Shown one piece after another: positions 26,702 through 35,794 of a DNA stretch of 64,000 nucleotides; position 1 is the first letter of the stretch; each line of letters starts with the position of its first letter. Origin of the DNA: Streptomyces ardesiacus (GTDB lineage Bacteria > Actinomycetota > Actinomycetes > Streptomycetales > Streptomycetaceae); contig NZ_BEWC01000002.1 of the NCBI RefSeq assembly GCF_003112575.1, positions 868,001-932,000 of the forward strand, read 5' to 3'. The notes beneath the pieces are model-generated. The model was not told the DNA's origin and made no database searches. It was given only the letters and a program-made list of their open reading frames with translations. A program made the position numbers and the translations under genes.

Positions 26702-28624
26702 ATGAACGAAAGAGCCGACCGGTCCGGCGGCGCCCCCGGGGGCGACCGGACCCACCGTGTCCCGGTCCTCGTCGTCGGAGGGTCCCTGGTGGGCCTGTCG
26801 ATGTCGGTCTTCCTGGGCCGGCTGGGCGTCCGGCACACCCTCGTCGAGCGGCACGCCGGCACCTCCATCCACCCCCGCGGGCGCGGCAACAACGTCCGCA
26901 CGATGGAGATCTTCCGGGTGGCCGGCGCCGAGCCGGACATCCGCAGGGCCGCCGCCACCCTGGCCGACAACCACGGCATCCTCCAGACGCCCACCCTGGC
27001 CGGTGACGCGGGGGAGTGGCTGTTCAAGCAGATCGACCCCGGCAACGGACTGGCCCGCTTCAGCCCCAGCTCCTGGTGCCTGTGCAGCCAGAACGACTTG
27101 GAACCCGAACTCCTCACCCACGCCGCCACCCTCGGCGGCGACCTCCGCTTCGGCACCGAGATGCTCTCCTTCGAGGCCGACGCCGACGGCGTCACCGCGA
27201 TCGTGAAGAGCCGGGAGACCGGCGAGCACACCACCATCCGCGCGGACTACCTGGTCGCCGCCGACGGCCCCCGCAGCCCCGTCCGCGAACAGCTCGGCAT
27301 CGGCCAGAGCGGCCCCGGCGACCTCTTCCACAACGTCAGCATCACCTTCCGCTCCCGCCGCCTCGCCGACGTCGTGGGCGACCGCCGCTTCATCGTCTGC
27401 TACCTGACGGACGAGAACGCCGACGGCGCCCTCCTGCCCGTGGACAACCGCGAGAACTGGGTCTTCCACGCCCCCTGGCACCCCGACCAGGGCGAAACGG
27501 TGGAGGACTTCACCGACGAGCGCTGCGCCGCCCACATCCGCCGCGCCGTCGGCGACCCCGGCCTCGACGTCGAGATCACCGGCAAGGCGCCCTGGCACGC
27601 CGCCCAGCGCGTCGCCCGCAGCTACCGCTCCGGCCGCGTCCTGCTGGCCGGCGACTCGGCCCACGAGATGTCCCCCACCGGCGCCTTCGGCTCCAACACC
27701 GGCATCCAGGACGCCCACAACCTCGCCTGGAAGCTGGCGGCGGTACTGGAGGGCTGGGCGGGCGAGGCCCTCCTGGACACCTACGACACGGAACGCCGCC
27801 CGGTCGCCGAGGCCACCAGCGCCCGCGCCGCCCACCGCTCGGTCGAGCACAGCCACCCGGGCTTCGCACCGCCGCCGGTGATGGGGGGCGGAGGGCCCGG
27901 TGGGGGCGGCGCCGCCCCCGGTGGCCCCGGTGGTCCTGGTGGCTCCGGCGGCCCCGGTGGCCCCGGTGGTCCGGGTGGCCCCGGTGGTCCGGGTGCCCCC
28001 GGGGTTGCGTCGGGTGCGTCGGGTGCGTCCGTGCCGTCCGGGGGTGCTCCCGGGGGGCCGGGCGGCGGTCCAGGCGGTGCGGCTCGCGGCGGTCCGGACG
28101 GGGCTCCCGGAGGCGGTCCGGGCGGGGCTCCCGGAGGCGGTCCGCAGCGCGGCATCCTCAACGTCGCCCTCGGCTACCGCTACCCCCAGGGCGCGGTGGT
28201 CGGCGCCGACCCGGCGACGCCGGTGGTCCCGGAGGGGCTCGACCTCTCCGGCGCCCCCGGCAGCAGGGCCCCCCACCTCTGGCTCCGCCGGGACGAGGAG
28301 CGCCTGTCCACCCTGGACCTCTACGAGGACTCCCTCGTCCTGCTCAGCGACGCCGCCCAGCCCACCGGCTGGCACGAGGCGGCGACCGAGGTGGCCGCGG
28401 AGATGCGGGTCCCGCTGACGTCGTACCGCGTGGGCGGGAGCGCCGGGGCCGACCTGGTCCCGGACGACGAGGAGACCGACTGGGCGCGGGCCCACGGAGT
28501 GACCCGGGGCGGCGCCGTCCTGGTCCGCCCCGACGGCTTCGTGGCCTGGCGCTCCCCGGGCCCCGCCCCCGACCCGCGGGCGATGCTGCGCCAGGTGGTG
28601 GGCACGGTACTGGCCCGCGCCTGA
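26702..28624 (+). CDS. whiE ORFVIII: whiE ORFVIII-type FAD-dependent polyketide hydroxylase
   Basis: 640 residues. A p-hydroxybenzoate hydroxylase fold: FAD motif VVGGSLVGLSMS near residue 21, DG motif AADGPRSPVR, and GD motif LLAGDSAHEMSPTGAFGSNTG. A C-terminal thioredoxin-like domain (about 485-640) has LYEDSLVLLSD and DGFVAWRSPG. Between them lies a Gly/Pro-rich insert of about 88 residues (394-482) made of GGPGGPGG-type units. It should hydroxylate the aromatic pigment precursor. Divergent from the rest of whiE; GGAGG lies about ten bases upstream of the ATG. Confidence 0.95.
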   Translation: MNERADRSGGAPGGDRTHRVPVLVVGGSLVGLSMSVFLGRLGVRHTLVERHAGTSIHPRGRGNNVRTMEIFRVAGAEPDIRRAAATLADNHGILQTPTLAGDAGEWLFKQIDPGNGLARFSPSSWCLCSQNDLEPELLTHAATLGGDLRFGTEMLSFEADADGVTAIVKSRETGEHTTIRADYLVAADGPRSPVREQLGIGQSGPGDLFHNVSITFRSRRLADVVGDRRFIVCYLTDENADGALLPVDNRENWVFHAPWHPDQGETVEDFTDERCAAHIRRAVGDPGLDVEITGKAPWHAAQRVARSYRSGRVLLAGDSAHEMSPTGAFGSNTGIQDAHNLAWKLAAVLEGWAGEALLDTYDTERRPVAEATSARAAHRSVEHSHPGFAPPPVMGGGGPGGGGAAPGGPGGPGGSGGPGGPGGPGGPGGPGAPGVASGASGASVPSGGAPGGPGGGPGGAARGGPDGAPGGGPGGAPGGGPQRGILNVALGYRYPQGAVVGADPATPVVPEGLDLSGAPGSRAPHLWLRRDEERLSTLDLYEDSLVLLSDAAQPTGWHEAATEVAAEMRVPLTSYRVGGSAGADLVPDDEETDWARAHGVTRGGAVLVRPDGFVAWRSPGPAPDPRAMLRQVVGTVLARA

Positions 28625-28723
28625 GACCCGCGGTGCGAACCGGCGACGCACACCCCGCCGGCCGGCGCCTCAGCCGGCCGGCGTCCCGACGGCGCACCCT
28701 GCCGTCAACGCCGCACCGCGCCG

Positions 28724-30637
28724 TCACCGCCGCACCCTGCCGAAGGCGAGGTAGGCGAACCCCTCGCCCTCACGGGGCGCCCGCGTCCAGGACCGGGTGG
28801 TGAAGGTGGGCAGCCTGCCCTCGGTGAGCGCGAAGCGGGGCAGCGACAGCCCGAGTTCACCGTGCAGCGCGTCGAGCGCCCGCCGATGCCCCTCGTTCCC
28901 GGAATCCCCCGGGCGGAACAACCGGTCCGGGTCCAGGGCGTCGGGTATCGCCCCGGAGCGCTCGACCTCCGAGCCCCACAGGGTGAACGCGTACCGCTCC
29001 TCGCCCCCTTCGGCCACGGACAGGTGGAACGCGTCCGGGCGGCCCCCGGCGCTCGCGCCCCCCGGCTCGCACCACACCACCACGGCCCGCCCGGCCGCGG
29101 AGGCGTCGGTGACCGGCGACCGGAACAGCTGACTCATGTGGTGCAGGCCGTACCCGTCGAAGGCGAAGGCCCACGCCCCCTCGGCCCGCCCGGCGGCGAC
29201 CACGGCCCGGTCCTCCCACAGCTCCACGCCCTCGTCCTCCCGCTCATGCGGTCTGCGCGCCGCCCGGGCCGCGTCGAACGGCCGCACGGGACCGCTCAGC
29301 ACCGCCCCGTCCTCCCCGATCAGCCCGGGCAGCCGCGCGGGTTCGGCCCCCTCGACCCAGACACAGCGGTACCCGCCACCGAACGACCTGGGGAACCGGG
29401 CGGGCTCCGCCAGCCACGCGAGCCCCGGCGGGTCGAGGGCGGGCACCGCCTGGGGAGCGGGCCCCGTGTGCCCGGCCCGCGGCGTCGCCAGCAGCTCCCG
29501 CCCCCGCTCCGCGGTGACCAGCGGCCCCAGCACCGGATCGGCGAGCAGCCCGAGCGGAACGATCAGCAGGGGCCCGGGCTGCTCCCACCGCGGAAGCGCG
29601 TCCCGCAGCACCCGCCACGCCGCGTCGCACGCACCCCACCGGGCTGCCTCCCGGGCCTCGCCGACGGCCCGCCCCCAGGCACCGGCGGGCGCATAGCGGT
29701 AGGTCCCGTCCCGCACCTCCCCCAGCACGGCCTCGGCCGCCTCCCGCCCGGCGCCGCGGGCGGCCATCATCCCCAGCCAGTGCTCGTCACCGCCCGCCCG
29801 CCACTGCTCCTGCGCCGGCCCCACGGCCTCCACGGGCAGCACCTCCGGCAGGTAGCGCGCGTCGGCCACCAGACTGCCGTAGCCCCGGGAGTGCCCCGGA
29901 GCCAGGAAATGCCGTATCTGGTTCAACAGGACGGCACTGTGCGGCCGCCCGAACCCGGCCGCCTCCTCCAACAGCGGCACCGCCTCCTCGTACCGACCCC
30001 GCAGGGCCAGCGACCGCGCGCGCTCCACTCGCCCGTCCTGCTCACGCGTGGTCGCGTTCACGAAGTCGGACCGCTCGGCCCGGGTGGCGTGGAAATGGCG
30101 GTACATGGCCTCCATGTAGGCGCGGAACGACGGATACCGGTCCGGGAACTCGCCGCTCCAGCCCTGGTAGACGTAGAGCGCCCACTCACCGTCCTCGTCC
30201 CGGTCGCCCGGGTCGAGCAGCGCGTACGACGCGTCGGAGTCCGTCTCCAGCCGCAGCGCCCGCCGCCACATCCCGGCCAGCAGGACCGCCTCCCGCGACG
30301 GTTCGTCGTCCAGGAAACCCTCGTACACGGACGTCATGTCGTACGGATCCCCGAACCAGTCGATCTCCGCGATGCCGCCGAGCCGGTAGACCCCGGCCGT
30401 CTGGTCCACGAACCACCCGTCGCTCACGGCCAGGAACTCCCGGTACGACGGCGGCAACCGCCGGCCCAACCGCTCCTCCGCGGCGACGATCGCCGCCTCA
30501 CCGGCCCCGTCCCGCCCGAGGACGACGGACCGGGGCCCGCCGTCGGCCTCCCCTTCGGGCCGGGGCATCCACTCCTCCTGCCAACGCCCGAGGAACCCGC
30601 GCCAGTTGAAGGACCCGTAGGAAGAAACACCGCTCAT
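28724..30637 (-). CDS. SMI1/KNR4-family protein
   Basis: 637 residues, cytosolic. The N-terminal 200 residues carry the SMI1/KNR4 fold (VAAEERLGRRLPPSYREFLAVSDGWF, GIAEIDWFGD). The middle and C-terminal parts are not recognised; they include ARSLALRGRYEEAVPLLEEAAGF, a possible TPR-like segment. In bacteria SMI1/KNR4 proteins are often immunity proteins of toxin systems, but no toxin gene is adjacent. Members this long are common in Streptomyces with unknown roles. Confidence 0.8.
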   Translation of the reverse strand: MSGVSSYGSFNWRGFLGRWQEEWMPRPEGEADGGPRSVVLGRDGAGEAAIVAAEERLGRRLPPSYREFLAVSDGWFVDQTAGVYRLGGIAEIDWFGDPYDMTSVYEGFLDDEPSREAVLLAGMWRRALRLETDSDASYALLDPGDRDEDGEWALYVYQGWSGEFPDRYPSFRAYMEAMYRHFHATRAERSDFVNATTREQDGRVERARSLALRGRYEEAVPLLEEAAGFGRPHSAVLLNQIRHFLAPGHSRGYGSLVADARYLPEVLPVEAVGPAQEQWRAGGDEHWLGMMAARGAGREAAEAVLGEVRDGTYRYAPAGAWGRAVGEAREAARWGACDAAWRVLRDALPRWEQPGPLLIVPLGLLADPVLGPLVTAERGRELLATPRAGHTGPAPQAVPALDPPGLAWLAEPARFPRSFGGGYRCVWVEGAEPARLPGLIGEDGAVLSGPVRPFDAARAARRPHEREDEGVELWEDRAVVAAGRAEGAWAFAFDGYGLHHMSQLFRSPVTDASAAGRAVVVWCEPGGASAGGRPDAFHLSVAEGGEERYAFTLWGSEVERSGAIPDALDPDRLFRPGDSGNEGHRRALDALHGELGLSLPRFALTEGRLPTFTTRSWTRAPREGEGFAYLAFGRVRR

Positions 30638-30679
30638 GCCCGCATGCTGTCACCGGGCACCGACAACGCGGCCGTGGCG

Positions 30680-31195
30680 TCATCCTCCGGGTTCCGACAG
30701 ACCGGACACCTCGTCGACCAGAGGCTGGACGCGAGGGGGAACGACCGCACTCAGCGCGATGACCGTCGTACTGCGCCGCACCCCGGGAACCGCGAGCACG
30801 TGGTCGATCACCTCCTGGACGCGCTGGTTGCTCGTCCCCGCGATGCGGCACCAGATGTCGCCGGGCCCCGTCACGACGTGGGCCTCCAGGATCTGCGGAA
30901 CGGCCCGCAGACGCGCCGCGATGGCCGCACGGGCCGGCTGGTCCACCTCGAACGTCGTGAACGCCTGCACCCCGTGCCCGAGCGCGGCGACGTCCACGTC
31001 CGGCCCGTATCCGGTCACGACACCGGCGCCGGCCAGCCGGTCGAGCCGTGCCTGCAACGTGCCGCGGGCCACCCCGAGTTGGCGGGCGATCTCCAGCAGC
31101 CCGTCGCGCGGACGCTCCCGGAGCAGCCGCAGCATCCGCCCGTCGAGCCGGTCGAGCCCCTGCCGTGCCACCGTACGCACCTGCCGATCTGCCAC
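30680..31195 (-). CDS. Lrp/AsnC-family transcriptional regulator
   Basis: 171 residues from GTG 31195; GTGs at 31180 and 31171 are also in frame and none has a strong ribosome site. Helix-turn-helix at about residues 20-60 (LLEIARQLGVARGTLQARLDRL), then the RAM ligand-binding domain (VQAFTTFEVDQ, ILEAHVVTGPGDIWCRIAG). Divergent from the nitroreductase gene across 114 bases, so it probably controls that gene and itself; the ligand may be an amino acid. Confidence 0.9.
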   Translation of the reverse strand: MADRQVRTVARQGLDRLDGRMLRLLRERPRDGLLEIARQLGVARGTLQARLDRLAGAGVVTGYGPDVDVAALGHGVQAFTTFEVDQPARAAIAARLRAVPQILEAHVVTGPGDIWCRIAGTSNQRVQEVIDHVLAVPGVRRSTTVIALSAVVPPRVQPLVDEVSGLSEPGG

Positions 31196-31200
31196 CGAAA

Positions 31201-31259
31201 AGGCAACCCGAAGCCCCTGTTCCTGCCGAATGAGCAAGCGAGGACGGCATCTGTTGCCT
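31201..31259. promoter_or_regulatory. Inverted AGGCAAC/GTTGCCT half-sites between the AsnC regulator and the nitroreductase
   Basis: AGGCAAC at 31201-31207 and its exact inverse GTTGCCT at 31253-31259 are 52 bases apart centre to centre, close to five helical turns. They sit in the shared divergent promoter region, where an octameric Lrp-type protein would be expected to bind spaced sites. Only position and symmetry support this. Confidence 0.35.
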
Positions 31260-31309
31260 GTCCGGCACCCGCTGTCCCACTCTAAGGACTCCCGTCCACG
31301 AGGAGACCC

Positions 31310-32047
31310 GTGAGGCAGCACACGCACCCGTTCATCCCCTACCGCCCCGACCGCTACGACGAAGCCGAAATGATCCGCCGCGGACGGGACTTCGTCTCCT
31401 TCGTCGACCGCCGGCGCAGCGTGCGCTTCTTCAGCGACGAGCCGGTTCCCCGCGAGTGCATCGACCTCGCGGTCGCCGCGGCGAACACCGCGCCCTCCGG
31501 CGCCCACTTCCAGCCGTGGAAGTTCGCGGTGATCGGCGACGCCGGGACCAAGCACCGCATCCGGGTCGCCGCGGAGGCGGAGGAACGGGTGAACTACGAG
31601 GGCGGACGCATCCCGCCCGAGTGGCGCGCGGCGCTCGCCCCGCTCGAAACGGACTCCGACAAGGGCTTCCTCGAGGTCGTGCCGTGGATCGTGGTCTGCT
31701 TCGCCGAGAAGAGCACCGTGATGCCGGACGGCACGCTGCGCAAGAACTACTACGTGAACGAGAGCGTCGGCATCGCCTGCGGCCTCTTCATCACCGCCCT
31801 GCACACGATGGGCCTGAGCACGTTGACGCACACACCCAATCCCATGGCCTTCCTCACCAGGATCTGCGAACGCCCCGGCAACGAACGCCCCTACATCCTC
31901 TTCCCCGTCGGCCACGCGGCCCCCGACTGCGAGGTCCCGGACCTGACCCGCAAGCCCCTGGCGGAGGCGATCACGACCCCGATGACGTCCGGCCCCGGCG
32001 GGTGTCTGCCTACCGCAGGACAGGGGAAGACACGAGAAGCGCCCTGA
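31310..32047 (+). CDS. Nitroreductase-family flavoprotein
   Basis: 245 residues, GTG start five bases after AGGAG. FMN-binding features of the family are present: DRRRSVRFFSDEPVP, NTAPSGAHFQPWKF and SVGIACGLFITALHTMGLSTLTHTPNP. The layout resembles the BluB/iodotyrosine-deiodinase branch, but the substrate cannot be told. The last 20 residues (GGCLPTAGQGKTREAP) look unrelated to the family and run into the remnant of the next gene. Confidence 0.88.
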   Translation: MRQHTHPFIPYRPDRYDEAEMIRRGRDFVSFVDRRRSVRFFSDEPVPRECIDLAVAAANTAPSGAHFQPWKFAVIGDAGTKHRIRVAAEAEERVNYEGGRIPPEWRAALAPLETDSDKGFLEVVPWIVVCFAEKSTVMPDGTLRKNYYVNESVGIACGLFITALHTMGLSTLTHTPNPMAFLTRICERPGNERPYILFPVGHAAPDCEVPDLTRKPLAEAITTPMTSGPGGCLPTAGQGKTREAP

Positions 32048-32327
32048 CCATCCTCGCCGGGAAGCCGTGGGCGGACGCCGTCGACCGCGACGCGCATCCG
32101 GCCGGATGCCCGGAGACCGTCGAAGGGGCCCGCGCCGCCGAGGGCTGCCGGGACTTCGCCACTCGGTCGACTTGATCGAACCGGACCGGATCAACGTCCA
32201 CGAGCGCTGGGAGACGGACGAGGCACTCGCCCGCTTCCGCGGCGCGGGCCCGGAACCCGCGCAGGCGGCCCGGATCCGCGACGCGGAGGTGCGCGCGTAC
32301 CGGATCGCGGCAGTCGAGGCACCGTAG
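32002..32327 (+). pseudogene. Frameshifted antibiotic-biosynthesis-monooxygenase (ABM) gene remnant
   Basis: Two frames together spell one ABM protein. The first has TILAGKPWADAVDRDAHPAGC and ETVEGARAAEGCRDF and stops at about 32175. The second continues from about 32160 with SVDLIEPDRINVHERWETDE and ARFRGAGPEP and stops at 32327. Joined, they match the usual order of a roughly 100-residue ABM domain. One small indel near 32155-32165 would restore it. There is no good start; GTG 32002 is only the nearest in-frame candidate and lies inside the nitroreductase gene. Confidence 0.7.
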
Positions 32328-32375
32328 CCCGGGCCTGCCTCCCGCACCCCGGAAGCCGCCGGAGGCGCCGGCCGG

Positions 32376-32882
32376 TCAGCGCGAGGCGCCGGGGCCTTCC
32401 AGCGCGCGCAGGCAGGCCGCCGCCTCGGAGACCTGGTCCTCGCTGAACACCCGCACCCCCGCGCGCCTCAACAGCGCCGTGGTGACACCGTGCCCCGGCA
32501 CCCGCGCCCCCGCGAACCGCCCGTCATAGACACGAAGCGAGCCACAGGACGGACTGGACTCCTTCAACAACGCCACACGGGCGCCGGCACCCCGCGCCGC
32601 CTCCAGCGCGAGACGGGCCCCGCGGACGAACTGCCGGCTGACGTCCTCCCCGCCCTCGGTGAGCACCCGGGCGACCCCGTCCAGGACATCGTCTCCGTCA
32701 CCGCCCACGATCTCCGCCGCCGCCCGCGGCACGGGCAACCCACCGGACACCTCCGGACAGAAGACGACGATCCGCCCCTCGCCCCGCCACCGCGCGACGA
32801 CCTCGTCCCCGACGGGCTTCGCACCCCCGTCGTAACGCACGGGCCTGCCCAGCAAACAGGCACTCACCAAAATCCGCTCCAC
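32376..32882 (-). CDS. DUF523 protein
   Basis: 168 residues, GTG start. A complete DUF523 domain with the family cysteines: VSACLLGRPVRYDGG, VFCPEVSGGLPVPRAAAEIVGG and LLKESSPSCGS. Members are cytosolic, usually 150-170 residues long. The biochemical role is not established, though conserved cysteines suggest metal or Fe-S binding. It stands alone, convergent with the monooxygenase remnant. Confidence 0.88.
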   Translation of the reverse strand: MERILVSACLLGRPVRYDGGAKPVGDEVVARWRGEGRIVVFCPEVSGGLPVPRAAAEIVGGDGDDVLDGVARVLTEGGEDVSRQFVRGARLALEAARGAGARVALLKESSPSCGSLRVYDGRFAGARVPGHGVTTALLRRAGVRVFSEDQVSEAAACLRALEGPGASR

Positions 32883-32978
32883 CGCGCCAGGCTACGAGGC
32901 GTCCCGGATCCACGCGGACGCGGAGGGCACGTCACCCTGCCGTGCCAACCCGGACCTTCGGCTCCTTGGCGAGAGGGC

Positions 32979-33752
32979 TCACCACCGTGCGGGGGTGACC
33001 GGCCAGGCCTTCTCCTCCGAGACCCTCGCGCGGGCTTCCCTCAGAGCCCACATGTAGTGCCTCACCCCCTTACCGATGGCCCAGAGGCCGGCCACCACGA
33101 GAACCCCACCCGCGCCCACCACGCCCAGTTGGTCGTAAGCGCCGTTGCCGTCGCTGAAGTCTCCTGCCAGGGCGGCGAGGACCACGACCGCGCCGATCAT
33201 GACCGGGGCGACGGGCACCACCACCCAGGCAAGCGACTTCCCGGCCAGGAACACCAGATAGCGACGCCCGTCGAGCGGAACGGTCTCCTTCCACGGCCGC
33301 CCGGAGCGCATCAGGTCCCAGGTGGAGGCGAGCGGCTGTGGGATGTCCCCGGCGGGAAGCGAGCGAGCCGACGGCTGACGGTCGAGCGCCGTCCATGCCT
33401 CCAGCAGCTTCTGCGCGGCTCGACCGCGGCGCACCACGCGTACGAACGCCACGGCGGCAGCACCTGCGGCCGGCAGCAGTACGAGCCCCACTGCGACGGC
33501 CACCACGAGATCTGCTCCTTGGGGATCACCAAGCCCGCGGTACCAGCCGACAGCGGCCGATGTCATCAGGCAGGCTCCCGCGATCACTGCCGTGGCCAGC
33601 CCGGTCCACAGCATGTCGCGCAACGCGACGCTGCGCCGGACGAGGAAGTCGACGGCTGCCGCCCGGTCGGACAGCAACTGGGCACGGTCGGACCACGTCA
33701 GCCCCTGGGGGTCCGGCGGAATCTCCAGCGTGTTCCCGGGCTTCATGACCAC
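32979..33752 (-). CDS. Hypothetical four-helix membrane protein
   Basis: 257 residues from GTG 33752, with GAGGA six bases upstream; an ATG at 33746 is also in frame. Two hydrophobic pairs, at about 48-90 (GLATAVIAGACLMTSAAVGW, VAVAVGLVLLPAAGAAAVAF) and 175-230, enclose a cytosolic loop. No family is recognised. Divergent from a small ORF, in the accessory stretch upstream of tRNA-Arg. Confidence 0.65.
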   Translation of the reverse strand: MVMKPGNTLEIPPDPQGLTWSDRAQLLSDRAAAVDFLVRRSVALRDMLWTGLATAVIAGACLMTSAAVGWYRGLGDPQGADLVVAVAVGLVLLPAAGAAAVAFVRVVRRGRAAQKLLEAWTALDRQPSARSLPAGDIPQPLASTWDLMRSGRPWKETVPLDGRRYLVFLAGKSLAWVVVPVAPVMIGAVVVLAALAGDFSDGNGAYDQLGVVGAGGVLVVAGLWAIGKGVRHYMWALREARARVSEEKAWPVTPARW

Positions 33753-33910
33753 GTACCGTCCTCAGCAGCGACCCGTTCCTCGAGGAACGTCGATTTCCGG
33801 GACGGTGAGCACCAAGACGCTCACCGTCGCCAGTACCTGGTCGGCATCCGGCCGGCTGCCGACGACCAACAACCTACGTCCGTCCCCTGGTCGGACCTTC
33901 GGGAGACCTC

Positions 33911-34195
33911 ATGAGCTTGCTCGCCCTCCTCGACGAAGCGGTGTCCGCGCTCAAGGCTCCCCTGGACGAGGACGACCGGACGCAGGGCTGGACCGACGAT
34001 CTCCGAAGAGAGGTGCAGGAAGAGATCTCGATCAACCGCTCGGTGCTGCGTCGCCACGGGAACGGCATGGCGCGGCACCTGCGTCCGCGCTTCGACGAGT
34101 GGATGGAACGCGAGGGCGTACAGCCCGGTCGTCTCCGAGACCTGGTGGGCACCGTGCAGCGCTCACTCGTGGAGGAGGCACGGGCCACCCAGTGA
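33911..34195 (+). CDS. Small hypothetical protein
   Basis: 94 residues, ATG preceded by GGGAG. Charged and helical (LDEAVSALKAPLDEDDRTQ, LRDLVGTVQRSLVEEARATQ) with no signal peptide or membrane segment. No family recognised. It starts 158 bases from the divergent membrane protein gene. Confidence 0.55.
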   Translation: MSLLALLDEAVSALKAPLDEDDRTQGWTDDLRREVQEEISINRSVLRRHGNGMARHLRPRFDEWMEREGVQPGRLRDLVGTVQRSLVEEARATQ

Positions 34196-34270
34196 CAAAC
34201 GCCTGCCGCCCCCACGGTGGCCGGGGCATCAAAAAAGTCCGCTACGACTCGCGTACATACTCGAAGGGGC

Positions 34271-34849
34271 TCACAAAGGCCTCTTGGAGCGCCAGTTGGC
34301 AAAGGACCCATCCCGTGAGCGGACGCCGGTGAGATCTCCGTGGAACAGCACCGCTGCCTCCGCTCTGTGCGCAGGAGGATCGGTTAAGTACGCATTGGCG
34401 TGGTCCCATGTCTGGAGGTCGGCAGCGAGGCTCTCGTACCAAGCCAAGCCGCGGGTGTTGCAGTCCTTGCACAGCAGTCCTCGTACGCATTGTCCGCAAG
34501 AGGTCGGACCGGAACAGCAGCGATGGTCGTGATCAATGTGCCACCATGACGGCCCTTCCATGGAGGAGTCGCCTCCCAGACTGCCGCAGAGGGGACAGGT
34601 GTCATCCTGAACTCTGAGGATCGCATTGACCCGAGCTCGCGTCAGATTATGTCGCCGTGCCTGTCGTTCGGCGTTGCGGCACTGCGGACATACTCTTCCC
34701 TTGGGGCCCGCTTCGACCCGCCAAAGCTTGTCGAAGCACACCTCGCACGGTTCCAAAGTATCGACCCACGCGTCGAACTCTTCACTCGTAAGGGCGACGA
34801 TCTCGTCGTCTGTCAGCCAATCCACACGCCGCAAGATAGACGCCCCCAC
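34271..34849 (-). CDS. Endonuclease VII-fold (HNH-like) zinc protein
   Basis: 192 residues from GTG 34849; GTG 34825 is an alternative and neither has a good ribosome site. The first half has CEVCFDKLWRVEAG plus GRVCPQCRNAERQ, a zinc ribbon. The second half matches recombination endonuclease VII: CPLCG, HIDHDHRCC, VRGLLCKDCNTRGLAWYE and ANAYLTDPP. The His and Cys residues for metal binding and catalysis are present. Such genes are typical of phages and integrated elements. Codon use here is less GC-biased than in the neighbours. Confidence 0.8.
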   Translation of the reverse strand: MGASILRRVDWLTDDEIVALTSEEFDAWVDTLEPCEVCFDKLWRVEAGPKGRVCPQCRNAERQARRHNLTRARVNAILRVQDDTCPLCGSLGGDSSMEGPSWWHIDHDHRCCSGPTSCGQCVRGLLCKDCNTRGLAWYESLAADLQTWDHANAYLTDPPAHRAEAAVLFHGDLTGVRSRDGSFANWRSKRPL

Positions 34850-35099
34850 CGACAGCCGGTGAGCGCTGCCAAGTTCTCACTGCCGCTCACAGCACAAGCC
34901 GCGCAAGAGCCCCAGCCCACCCAGCAGTTCCCCACCGTTGCTGCCGCAGCACGAGTAGCGCTTCCGCAATCCGGGCTCCAGGTTCGTCCCGACAATCGCC
35001 CGTCGAGGAACACGGCACGGTACTGGCCGGGCACATGCCGCCAAGGCGGAGGAAAGCGTCTCTTACCGATGGCGGCACTTTGGAGCGCTGCCCTCGGCT

Positions 35100-35567
35100 T
35101 TACTGGACGTCCGAGGAAGCGAGCTTGATGAACTGTTCCAGAACCTCTCGTGCCTGTGTGCCGACGGCACTCAGCTCTGTCTTGTCGGATGCCTTGTGCA
35201 GAGTGGACGTCAGGGCGTAGGCATCCTGCGCGGTGTCGATCAGTGTCCGGGCGCTCGCTATGAGCTGGACACGGAACAACGCGTGGAGGGCGATCCCGCG
35301 CAGCCGGTAGGCCTCTGTTCGAGCTTCGATGAACGCGGAGCCGTCTGGATCTTCGTTCCAGCGATGCCAGCGATCTTGTTGCCCCCGTCGGAATTCTGTC
35401 AGCGCGCCAGCGAAGTCGCTGTAGACGGTCATCCGGTCGGAGCGGATTTGTTGCTGAGCCGCGAACAGGTGATCTTGCGCGGACGCTTTGCGCTGAAAGG
35501 CATGCGTGACGGCAGAGCCCAACAAGGTGCCCGCAATGGCGATCAAAGCCGAGATGGCAACATCCAC
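35100..35567 (-). CDS. Hypothetical protein with N-terminal membrane helix
   Basis: 155 residues, GTG start. A membrane helix at residues 4-22 (AISALIAIAGTLLGSAVTH) is followed by a long helical cytosolic part (AAQQQIRSDRMTVYSDFAGALTEFRRGQQDRW). No family recognised. Base composition is lower in GC than the core genes, as for its neighbour. The 250 bases between this gene and the endonuclease-like gene (34850-35099) hold nothing I can name. Confidence 0.55.
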   Translation of the reverse strand: MDVAISALIAIAGTLLGSAVTHAFQRKASAQDHLFAAQQQIRSDRMTVYSDFAGALTEFRRGQQDRWHRWNEDPDGSAFIEARTEAYRLRGIALHALFRVQLIASARTLIDTAQDAYALTSTLHKASDKTELSAVGTQAREVLEQFIKLASSDVQ

Positions 35568-35737
35568 GGAAGCAGAACATCACAAGAGCTTCTGCGTGCC
35601 CAGGTCCATAATGAGACGTGCTCGGGACTCCCGAAAGGGGCCCTGGCCTGCGAAGAGGCTCACCAAGATCATGACGTCGGCAGTGCGTGATCACTGCCAT
35701 CGGCCTGCATCGAACCGCATCCGCCCGCACATGCAAG

Positions 35738-35777
35738 AAGACCCCGCACGCAGCGTCTCCGCTGGTTACGGGGTCTT
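35738..35777 (-). terminator. Intrinsic terminator of tRNA-Arg
   Basis: On the minus strand a 9-bp perfect stem AAGACCCCG/CGGGGTCTT (35769-35777 with 35738-35746) encloses an inner CAGCG/CGCTG hairpin with a four-base loop. It is followed by a short pyrimidine-rich tail. It begins 17 bases after the 3' end of the tRNA. Confidence 0.8.
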
Positions 35778-35794
35778 GGCACACTTGCACAGTG

